A DNA stretch of 64,000 nt from Bacteroidaceae bacterium (GTDB lineage Bacteria; Bacteroidota; Bacteroidia; Bacteroidales; Bacteroidaceae). Below, one piece after another: positions 56,939 to 64,000 of this stretch. The first letter of the stretch is position 1; each line of letters opens with the position of its first letter. The stretch is from NCBI GenBank assembly GCA_017536695.1, contig JAFXGX010000013.1, forward strand, positions 57,676 to 121,675, given 5' to 3'. The notes beneath the pieces are model-generated. The model ran no database searches. It was not told the origin of the DNA and was given only the letters and a program-made list of their open reading frames with translations. The position numbers were made by a program, and so were the translations under genes.

Positions 56939-57637
56939 ATGAAGCAGATAGTTAACATATTTCTGCTGTTCGTAGCGCTACTGTTCTGCTCCTGTGGAGA
57001 GTTCTTCAATTTCGAGACGGAAGAACCGACTGTCGATGGACTGAGATTGTCGCATCATGAGGTTGATCTCATCGTTGGTGACTCTATTACCTTCGATGTG
57101 GAACTCTCGCCCGACACCTTGCCTGTCTCGTATTATTGGCTGGTAAAGGGTAACGAAGATGCCATAGAATTGGCAGGCCGAAAGGTAAACGCACTAAAAG
57201 AGGGGCAGGCTCTGGTTTTGGTGCAGGCGCAACGTGTAAGCAATGAGGCTGTTGATGTCGTTACTGACAGCTGTTACGTGAACGTTTTCGAGTGGCGTGA
57301 GGTCGATTACAACGAGTTCCTTTATGAGACTGTTTTATACTGTTCTCTGGTTGTCGACGGCGTTACAAAAACCGATAATATGGGAACCACGCGGCTTGCG
57401 GCTGTAGTCGACGGAGAACTGCGTGGGCTGGCTGTAATGCGTGAGATGCACGGTGTGCCTTATCTTGAGTTGCGTATAAGGGCTTCGTGGCCAGGCGAGG
57501 TTGCCAATATCGAGTGCTACAACCCCGATACTCATCAGCGCTTTGTGATAGAGGAACTGCAACTTGACGGCGAGACGCACGGAACGCTCTCCGACCTCAA
57601 ACGTTACAGGTGCAAGAGCCGTAATTATGGAAACTGA
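56939..57637 (+). CDS. Lipoprotein with Ig-like domain
   Basis: 232 residues. Lipobox FCSCG (Cys near residue 19) predicts an outer-membrane lipoprotein. Residues 33-115 look like a bacterial Ig-like domain (VDGLRLSHHEVDLIVGDSITF). Residues about 145-210 contain AAVVDGELRGLAV, which resembles the AAFIGGEIRALA and GAFVGDECRGEG modules of the protein encoded at 33830. It has no recognised function. Position within the operon (44 bp after the fibronectin gene, 15 bp before the next) suggests a membrane-anchored part of the surface assembly. Confidence 0.78.
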   Translation: MKQIVNIFLLFVALLFCSCGEFFNFETEEPTVDGLRLSHHEVDLIVGDSITFDVELSPDTLPVSYYWLVKGNEDAIELAGRKVNALKEGQALVLVQAQRVSNEAVDVVTDSCYVNVFEWREVDYNEFLYETVLYCSLVVDGVTKTDNMGTTRLAAVVDGELRGLAVMREMHGVPYLELRIRASWPGEVANIECYNPDTHQRFVIEELQLDGETHGTLSDLKRYRCKSRNYGN

Positions 57638-57652
57638 TAAAACTACAAGGAT

Positions 57653-58162
57653 ATGAGAAAATTGGTTTTTCTTTTGTTTGCAGTGATGCTCTCCTCGGCA
57701 GCAATGGCCGACGGCGGGCCAAAGGTGTACGAGAAAGTCGTGCTTACATTGACCGACGGACGCGTGTTCGACATTGATATCGATTCGGAGTCATTTATAT
57801 ACTCATATACCCAGAGTGGTGAGGATGGAAAATTGGTACAATATGTCGAGGTTTCCGGAAAAAGCGAAATGTATCTGTTCGAACGCAGTGAACTGCAGTC
57901 GATAAAGTTCGTCGAGGCTGCCACAACAGATGTAGCAACTGTTGTCGGGGTTGACGAGTCGAACCCTATGCGTTATATCGATGGCGAACTGGTGTTCCAC
58001 GGCAGTTTGAACGGCGGTACGCTTTATCTGTACGACGCAGCAGGCAAACTGCTTATGACCGAGAGCGTAAATGCCGGCAAGAATATCCCTTTGGCGAATC
58101 TGGCGAAAGGTACATATCTTGCCCAGGTGAACGATTGTAAAATTAAAGTGGTGGTACGATGA
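57653..58162 (+). CDS. Small secreted protein with T9SS-like C-terminal domain
   Basis: 169 residues: signal peptide (MRKLVFLLFAVMLSSAAMA), a beta-rich domain (VVLTLTDGRVFDIDIDSES ... ELQSIKFVE) that resembles the small N-terminal domains found before T9SS tails, and a C-terminal GGTLYLYDAAGKLLMTESV ... LAKGTYLAQVNDCKIKVVV with the type A sorting pattern. The stop overlaps the next start (ATGA). Role unknown. Confidence 0.78.
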   Translation: MRKLVFLLFAVMLSSAAMADGGPKVYEKVVLTLTDGRVFDIDIDSESFIYSYTQSGEDGKLVQYVEVSGKSEMYLFERSELQSIKFVEAATTDVATVVGVDESNPMRYIDGELVFHGSLNGGTLYLYDAAGKLLMTESVNAGKNIPLANLAKGTYLAQVNDCKIKVVVR

Positions 58163-61100
58163 AAAGATTTTCAGCTAAATGCATTCTTGCGTCGTTGGCC
58201 ATCATGATGGCCTTTACGAATGCAACTGCACAGATTGACTATCAGCAGTCTTTCGGCATAATGTGCAGTGACAAAGACGACCTGATGTTCGCCGAAGGCG
58301 GCAACTGGAAGATTACTTTCGCAACAACCGATACTCTTGGCAACGAGTATAACAAGCCTGTGCAGATGCTTGTCGATGGAGCTCTTTATCCCGACACAAT
58401 GGGGTATCATATAAGTGAGATCGACAGCCTGCTCTTCAAACTCCCGGAAAAGGAGTATGCGGCAGGAGTGTTCGAGATTGGCGAGGAACTGTTCCAATAT
58501 ATTGTGGACAGCGATTCTGTGCGCACAATATGCTTCAGGATAGATTGCCTTACAAAGACAAAGATTCCTAAGGTGGGGCAGAAGGTAATCTGCAATATCT
58601 ACCGTGACAAACTGCCCTATGGATTCATGGGTCTTGTCGAGAATATCTATGCCGACTATAATCGTGGAGTGGTTGTAATGCGGTGTGGAACCGTTTCGAT
58701 TGAGGATATATATGATGTGTTCTATGCCGGAGGTGTAGCAGGCGCAGTCGGCACGGATGAGGTTCCAGATTCGCTCATTGAGCAGAAGATTGTGCAGTCG
58801 CGTATTCCCACCCGCTCAATGTATGATGTCGATGCCGGTGTGGTGCCATGGGAGAAAGAGTATGAAATTGATTTCAAGGTGGCATTGACAGATAAAGGTA
58901 AGATTGTAATAGTTAAAGAGGACCTTGAAGACGAGACCCCTATCGTGTTTGCCATAGAAGGAAAAGCTGCATTGTATGCCCTTTGCTCAGCAATGGTAGA
59001 TGTTGAAGCAAAGCAAAAGAAGATAAGATGCGAAGTTGGTGCCAATCTCGAAGGAAAAGTCTCTTTTGAGGTCAGTGCTTCAATAAGTTCAGAAGATGAT
59101 GAAGATACTGAGGTCGATTTTGTAACAATACCCATTCCTATAGCGGTACTTCCGGGTTTGAGTATAAATGTTGATCTCGGTTTTACATGGGATTATAAGT
59201 TGGAGGCTAAGCTCGCTGCCGAGGGATCTTTCAAGATGTCGCGCACTGCAGGCTTTGAAATCGACGGCTCAAAAAGGGATGTGATATGGGATAACGGCGG
59301 AGATGATTTTGATAATCCGCTGAATTTCGAGAATGAATATTCGGCAGAGGTCTCTTTGGAGGGAGAACTGTTTCTTGCCCCGCACGTGAAGGTGGGTATC
59401 GGTGTTGCCGGCGAAGGACTTGAGTTCCAGCTGAAGTTCGGTGCGGGTCCAAAGGTGGCCGGCAAGATTTCATACAAGAAAGAACAGCACGACACGGAAC
59501 TCAGGGATGAACCGAAATGGATTGAACAGCGCAAGGAGATATACAGCGGCATTAATGAGGCTGCATACCTGACTCTTGAGTTGGGTATGCTGTTCGATTT
59601 GCAGTTCTCGGCATTGAATGACGGTTGGACCTTCTCTGTAGGTGATTGGATGGAGAAGATAGGCTTGGACAACAAGGTGTTCTTTGAACTATACCGCTTG
59701 AACGGCGGCCCCGATTTTACGGAAATTGAAAACAAGAAACTCTATAATGGCCGTTACAGCGGAATGCTCAGGAATTCTGCGCCTACAATGTTTACATACG
59801 ATGCCAGCGTAATGTTCCTTGATATCTCTCAGGGTATTCCTCCTAATGGATTCATTGAATATCACGCACAGGATTTAGGAGCTTTCCGTTCGTTTAAGAC
59901 AGATAAAGTCGATTTTGATATTGATATAAGTGACCAAAAGGTTCTTAAAGGCCGTCAGATAGGTGTCTATCCATTGGTATTCAATAAGATGTATACAGGC
60001 TACATGGTTGTAGACAAGTGCGATGAGTTCTATATCCCGTACGATATAAAATTCACAAAGTACGATAAGGACTATGAACGTGCTGATTTTGAAGCAGAAT
60101 TCGATGAGGATGCTATCGACAATCCTTATATAACAGAGGGCGGCTTCATATTCCTTGACCCTGAAACCAATGAAGTCATTAAGCCGGTGGTGGTTTTTGA
60201 CAAGGCTCATCCGGGCAGCAATGTGATGAAGATGTCTGTGGAGCGTGGAATGTTCCCGCGCGACGAATTCAATGTGCAGGCATATATATATGACAGCGTA
60301 AACGATAAGTTTATGTATAGCAATACATGGCCGGGAGGCTTCTTCGAGTACTATGCTCCTACAACAGAGGAACCTACGGAAATCACTGCTACCGGCGCAA
60401 CGCTCAATGCAAGCCTTCACAGCAGCATATATGAAGCCGAGGATATGAATCACATTGATAACCGTTTCAGCGTCGGCTTTGCATACTATCCCGATGCTAA
60501 AACAGCAATGGATTATCTCAACAATGTAAGGAAGGTGGGCTATGAGTGGAATCTTGACGGCAAACTGAAACCAGATACTGAATATATGTTCAATGCCATT
60601 GTTCAGGACCACGAGACAGGCAAGACATATAAAGGACTTACTGTCAAGTTCAGGACAAAGCCTGTATTCTCCGACCTTGAGGCAAAGGCAAGCTACACAA
60701 AGGTACTTTTCTTCGCAAAGGTAGATAAAGGGTTCATGGGAGTATCGAACAAGAACAAGTACAGTATTCTTGTTTCGGACAGTCAGGAGTTCATGGAGCA
60801 GGGCGATGTGATTGCAGTCAGTCCCGAGGATATCGGCCGCGACAGCGACGAGGACGACTATGAGATTATCCTTGAGACCGACAACCTGTGGGACCGCGAC
60901 AAGCAGTACTACTTCATGGTGGTCTATGACGATGACAAAGGCAACAGGCATGAGTCAAGCATAGAACCCTTCTCGGTGCCGCCTCCAATAGATAACCTGA
61001 CAGCCAAACCGGAGGCCGAGTCGGCGGAACTTGAGGCTGATGTGCAAGGCGATTATGCCCTTGGCAAGGTAAAGACCACAATTGAGTTCGCCACAACGAA

Positions 61101-62145
61101 CAAGGATTTTGAGGAGAATGCCGAGTCCATTGACATAACCAAGAAAATAGGCTGGTCAAGCAAGGAGATGGATGTCTATCTGCTCAACTATACACTTGAG
61201 AACCTTGACCCGGCTACAACATACTACTACCGTTACAGACTCGACCTTGAGCTTGACGACGGAGAGGTTGACTATGCTACACCCCTGCATATGTTCAAGA
61301 CAAAGAAGCTTGACCTTATGGCTACCACAATGTCGGCATCTGTCACAAAGAACAGGGTAAGTTTGGCCGGTTCTGTGACAAAGCCGCTAAAGGAGCGTCT
61401 CGACAATTCGGTGCAGAACGAAGATGAGAAGCAGTACATGCTCTATTTCGAGGTCTCAAAGAACAAGGATATGTCGACTCCGGCCCTTTGTTATGTGCCG
61501 CTTACCGATGCACGTGAGTACTCGGCAGAGCTCAGGAACCTCGCGTGGAACACAAAGTACTACTACCGTTTTGTGGCGATGACGGCAGATAAAAAGCAGA
61601 CGTACCGTGGTTCAATAAAGAGCTTTAAGATAGAAGAGGAACCTATGGAGAACTTCGACCTCGAGACCTTCGATGCAGTGCTTGATGATGAGTGGACAAC
61701 ACTGCGCGGAAAAGTAAACAGCCAGGTGCTGGACGCAATTGAGAGCGGAGAGTATAACGACCTTTATATTGGCTTTGAGTATGCCCTTAGTGTTGCCGAC
61801 CTTAACGAAGGCAATGAGAATGTCTATCGCGACGGAAGTGTTACGGTAAACAAGAGCACCGGTTACTACTCGCGTGTGCTTAACCTCATGCCCGATACGA
61901 AGTACTACTACCGTGCGTTTGTATATGCCGGCGGAAAGTTTACCTACGGTAACATCGTTGAGTTCACGACCCCATACTATGACGCAGGCCTCATTGTTCC
62001 TGACAATGCAAGACGCTACCGCGAGATGAAGGCTGTTATGCAGGAAGGCGGCAGTGCGGATGATATCATCTTCCTTGAGAAAGGCAAGAAAGTCATCCCT
62101 ACAGCCACAGAACTGAAGATGTTAAATGAATATATAGCAAAATGA
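58159..62145 (+). CDS. Large secreted protein with fibronectin III-like C-terminal repeats
   Basis: 1,328 residues. Signal peptide ends TNATAQ; residues 26-250 form a mixed domain; 250-510 are beta-rich with repeated IPIPIAVLPGLSINVDLGF-like strands resembling the centre of the giant protein; from about 740 to 1290 there are about five fibronectin-III-like units marked by LKPDTEYMFNAIV, LDPATTYYYRYRL, LAWNTKYYYRFVAM and LMPDTKYYYRAFVYAGGKFTYG. There is no sorting domain; the end is a charged helix (TATELKMLNEYIAK). It is coupled on both sides by 4-bp overlaps. Function unknown. Confidence 0.82.
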   Translation: MKRFSAKCILASLAIMMAFTNATAQIDYQQSFGIMCSDKDDLMFAEGGNWKITFATTDTLGNEYNKPVQMLVDGALYPDTMGYHISEIDSLLFKLPEKEYAAGVFEIGEELFQYIVDSDSVRTICFRIDCLTKTKIPKVGQKVICNIYRDKLPYGFMGLVENIYADYNRGVVVMRCGTVSIEDIYDVFYAGGVAGAVGTDEVPDSLIEQKIVQSRIPTRSMYDVDAGVVPWEKEYEIDFKVALTDKGKIVIVKEDLEDETPIVFAIEGKAALYALCSAMVDVEAKQKKIRCEVGANLEGKVSFEVSASISSEDDEDTEVDFVTIPIPIAVLPGLSINVDLGFTWDYKLEAKLAAEGSFKMSRTAGFEIDGSKRDVIWDNGGDDFDNPLNFENEYSAEVSLEGELFLAPHVKVGIGVAGEGLEFQLKFGAGPKVAGKISYKKEQHDTELRDEPKWIEQRKEIYSGINEAAYLTLELGMLFDLQFSALNDGWTFSVGDWMEKIGLDNKVFFELYRLNGGPDFTEIENKKLYNGRYSGMLRNSAPTMFTYDASVMFLDISQGIPPNGFIEYHAQDLGAFRSFKTDKVDFDIDISDQKVLKGRQIGVYPLVFNKMYTGYMVVDKCDEFYIPYDIKFTKYDKDYERADFEAEFDEDAIDNPYITEGGFIFLDPETNEVIKPVVVFDKAHPGSNVMKMSVERGMFPRDEFNVQAYIYDSVNDKFMYSNTWPGGFFEYYAPTTEEPTEITATGATLNASLHSSIYEAEDMNHIDNRFSVGFAYYPDAKTAMDYLNNVRKVGYEWNLDGKLKPDTEYMFNAIVQDHETGKTYKGLTVKFRTKPVFSDLEAKASYTKVLFFAKVDKGFMGVSNKNKYSILVSDSQEFMEQGDVIAVSPEDIGRDSDEDDYEIILETDNLWDRDKQYYFMVVYDDDKGNRHESSIEPFSVPPPIDNLTAKPEAESAELEADVQGDYALGKVKTTIEFATTNKDFEENAESIDITKKIGWSSKEMDVYLLNYTLENLDPATTYYYRYRLDLELDDGEVDYATPLHMFKTKKLDLMATTMSASVTKNRVSLAGSVTKPLKERLDNSVQNEDEKQYMLYFEVSKNKDMSTPALCYVPLTDAREYSAELRNLAWNTKYYYRFVAMTADKKQTYRGSIKSFKIEEEPMENFDLETFDAVLDDEWTTLRGKVNSQVLDAIESGEYNDLYIGFEYALSVADLNEGNENVYRDGSVTVNKSTGYYSRVLNLMPDTKYYYRAFVYAGGKFTYGNIVEFTTPYYDAGLIVPDNARRYREMKAVMQEGGSADDIIFLEKGKKVIPTATELKMLNEYIAK

Positions 62146-62525
62146 AAGGAAAGATAAAGAATATGCTTCTTATAATGCTGGCGGCGTTCCTGCCGCTGGC
62201 ATTCACCTCGTGCGAGGTTGACGGTCCTATGGCGCACTACAAGGTTGTAGTCAATGACAGGCTCGATTATCTGCCGCATGAGAGCGTGCTTGAACTTAAT
62301 GCTTTGAATGAAGAACTGGCTTCCGTGCCGTTCGAGAAGGACGATGCCATAGGCCGTTTCAACAAGTATTGCAGCAACCTGCAGAATTACTTCGATGAGA
62401 ACCGCGGCGAACTTATATGGGATAACCTCAATATTGAACTGTGTCTTTACAACACCACCAGCGGCAAAGGAGTAGGCGAGGGCCAGCTAGTCAAGAGCCG
62501 CATTGTAACGTACCGCTGCGAGTGA
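62142..62525 (+). CDS. Small lipoprotein, last gene of the surface operon
   Basis: 127 residues with a lipobox (FTSCE, Cys near residue 24) and a mature domain of about 100 residues without recognised homologues (HESVLELNALNEEL ... YFDENRGELIWDNLNIELCLYN). The ATG overlaps the preceding stop by 4 bp. The gene ends 12 bp before a strong hairpin. Confidence 0.8.
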   Translation: MKGKIKNMLLIMLAAFLPLAFTSCEVDGPMAHYKVVVNDRLDYLPHESVLELNALNEELASVPFEKDDAIGRFNKYCSNLQNYFDENRGELIWDNLNIELCLYNTTSGKGVGEGQLVKSRIVTYRCE

Positions 62526-62537
62526 CCGCGCGAATGC

Positions 62538-62590
62538 AACAATAGATGAATGAAGGTGACTTTTCAGGTCACCTTCATTCATCTATTGTT
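62538..62590. terminator. Bidirectional terminator between surface operon and DUF1573 gene
   Basis: Perfect 23-bp inverted repeat with a 7-nt loop. The right arm reaches into the stop codon of the convergent DUF1573 gene. Confidence 0.92.
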
Positions 62591-62981
62591 ATTGTTTCTT
62601 CTTAGGTTCAGTAATGAATGCTTTCAGCCTTATTACATTCTTGCGCGGGATAGTGTTGGTGTAGACATAGATAGACTTAAGGAACTGCCCCTCGCGCCCC
62701 TCGGGGTAGAGCGTCGCTGTTACAGTGCCGCTCTCGCCCGGCATTATGGCGTCAGTGCTGTGCGTCGCCTTAACGCAACCGCAGCTCACATACACCCCCT
62801 CAATGAAAAGCGGAGCATCGCCCCTGTTTACGACACGGAACACCCCGTTTACCGAGTCGGTATCCTCGGATATCTTGCCAATGTCCAGAGTCTTTACGGG
62901 GAACTCCACAGCCGCCTGTGCAAGCAACAGGCCTGGCGCAGACAACAGCAATGCAAAAGTAAACAATAACTTCAGTCTCAT
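62589..62981 (-). CDS. DUF1573-domain exported protein
   Basis: 130 residues with a signal peptide (ends GLLLAQ) and a single DUF1573 beta-sandwich (GVFRVVNRGDAPLFIEGVYVSCGCV ... GESGTVTATLYPEGREG), an ASH/MSP-like fold common in Bacteroidota. The SCGC pair is a usual feature. Function unknown. It is a single gene, convergent with the surface operon, and nothing links it to that operon beyond the shared hairpin. Confidence 0.85.
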   Translation of the reverse strand: MRLKLLFTFALLLSAPGLLLAQAAVEFPVKTLDIGKISEDTDSVNGVFRVVNRGDAPLFIEGVYVSCGCVKATHSTDAIMPGESGTVTATLYPEGREGQFLKSIYVYTNTIPRKNVIRLKAFITEPKKKQ

Positions 62982-63018
62982 CAGGCAGCGGTTTTTTTAT
63001 ATCAGTATATGTAGTCAC

Positions 63019-63183
63019 AAACGAGCAAGAAACATCAAGCTTGCTTGAATGTTTTTCACAGCGAGTGCGGAAAATATTCGAGATTTTCTCAAATATACGA
63101 AGAAACGAGCGAGAAACATCAAGTTTGCTTTAATGTTTTTCACAGCGAGTGCGGAAAATATTCGAGCGTTAGCTCAAATATAC
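63019..63183. repeat. Two 84-bp direct repeats with conserved hairpins
   Basis: Copy 1 at 63019-63100 and copy 2 at 63103-63183. Each has a hairpin around CATCAAG/CTTxAATG and a second one around ATATTCGAG/CTCAAATAT. The second loop stem reads GAGA-TTT-TCTC in copy 1 and GAGC-GTTA-GCTC in copy 2. Confidence 0.85.
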
Positions 63184-63366
63184 ACATTATTGACAATATC
63201 ACATGGCAAAAGTCTAAAAAAATAAAAAAAGGAGGTTACGTAGGGACTGGTCCTACAACGAAAAATACGGAAACCAATGGTTTCGGCTCAACGTAAAAAG
63301 TTGAGTGATGCTTCTTATGATGACATAGAAATGGGGATAGACATCAGTCTTGTGTTCTTCAATACG

Positions 63367-64000
63367 ACTTACCCTTAATCTGTTGTCGTTTATTCTTTTT
63401 GTCGTCGTTCTATCTTAACTTTTCGTCGCGCGAAAAGTTACAAAAGCGCCCGGCACTGCAAAAACAGTCATTTTGCGCTTTGTTCAGGAGTTGCAAGCAA
63501 CATCCTTCAGTCACACAAAATTTGCCGCAAACAACTTTTCGTTCAGTCATCGGGGATAAAAGGACTCGCTTTTCACGCAATAACGGCAACATTAATATGC
63601 ACCGCTCAAACAGGCTTTTATCCGGCTTCCGCTGCCTGAACGGTTGTTTGCTGTGTTTTAGATAGTGCCGGAGGTTTTTAGGGATTACCTGTGCAAACAT
63701 TAATGCGAGGGAGATAACGGCTCAGTAGAAATTTCGTGTGGACGAAATACCTCAACTAAATAAAACTGTTATTCCTTGGTTTGTTTTACCCTTAATCTGT
63801 TGTCGTTTATTCTTATTGTTGTCGTTCTGTCACATACTTTTCATGACTGAAAAGTACGCAAAAGGTCCCGGCACAAAGTTCACAAGTCGAATAAAACTTT
63901 GCTCACGAGTTGCAAGCAACATCCCTCGGTCGTTTTATTCTTGCCGTTGTTGTCTTAACGCAGCAAATAAGGGAATGGGGTAACTCGCTATTCACGCAAT
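63367..64000. repeat. Two imperfect copies of a longer element, offset 416 bp
   Basis: Both copies open with ACCCTTAATCTGTTGTCGTT and continue with a CTTTTC/GAAAAG hairpin, CCCGGCAC, GAGTTGCAAGCAACATCC, and end near TTCACGCAAT. The second copy is still matching at the window edge. Confidence 0.8.

Larger units (their letters stand above)
62982..64000. other. Gene-free kilobase made of degenerate repeats
   Basis: No credible gene. It holds two 84-bp direct repeats (63019-63183) and two imperfect copies of a longer element offset by 416 bp (from about 63367 and 63783, the second running off the window). Short open frames here repeat the same peptide words (for example NVFHSECGKYS twice), which shows they follow the repeats rather than code. 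Confidence 0.75.

Noticed and set aside
63045..63296. Small open frame with NVFHSECGKYS twice
   Set aside because: The peptide repeat is only the translation of the 84-bp DNA repeat; no ribosome-binding site or continuation of coding character.
63019..64000. Possible CRISPR array or integron
   Set aside because: Only two copies of each repeat, no regular spacers and no cas or integrase gene nearby.

Overview
The window is a 64 kb stretch of a Bacteroidales-type (Bacteroidota) chromosome. The evidence is the fused MurF-alanine racemase, the long IspG with three cluster cysteines, class III fructose-bisphosphatase, an S46 dipeptidyl-peptidase, TlpA/DUF4369 and DUF1573 proteins, a GSCFA protein, T9SS-like C-terminal sorting domains, and many promoters with the Bacteroides-type TAnnTTTG element. 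The species cannot be named from sequence alone. No rRNA, tRNA, CRISPR array, transposase or phage gene was seen.

Positions 1-31 kb are mostly housekeeping genes in short operons. On the minus strand: an S46 peptidase cut by the window edge, plsC, a stand-alone methionine synthase activation domain, dihydroorotase, a HIT protein, greA and a TlpA-like lipoprotein. Then pnp, diaminopimelate dehydrogenase and a sodium-dependent symporter (+); murF-alr and a GSCFA protein (-); dxs-trkA-trkH (+); an ABC-type ATPase plus DUF4435 (Toprim-like) pair (-), which resembles the gene content of the PARIS anti-phage system; then a TGS-nucleoside kinase, rpoN, a secreted esterase, fbp, purE and ispG (+).

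Positions 30-34 kb hold regulators on the minus strand: an ECF sigma factor, a small AraC-type regulator, and a large TPR/HisKA/REC/AraC hybrid protein that lacks the histidine-kinase ATPase domain. This last gene is divergent from the surface-protein region.

Positions 33.8-62.5 kb are a block of exported-protein genes, and this is the part most worth attention. A 1,294-residue Ig-like protein with a T9SS-like C-terminus comes first. After a terminator and a repeat-rich, structured leader comes a tightly packed seven-gene operon: an outer-membrane beta-barrel, a giant 4,866-residue secreted protein, a fibronectin-III protein, a lipoprotein, a small T9SS-like protein, a 1,328-residue fibronectin-III-like protein and a terminal lipoprotein. 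The giant protein has seven N-terminal repeats of about 165 residues, a beta-rich centre, an EF-hand loop, leucine-rich repeats, and four tandem copies of a domain that looks like the C-terminal domain of ribosomal protein L7/L12. A pair of direct repeats 21 bp apart, at the same distance from the -7 element, precedes both the AraC/sigma genes and the first surface-protein gene, suggesting shared control.

The last kilobase is non-coding and carries two families of imperfect direct repeats, both with compensatory changes in their stems.
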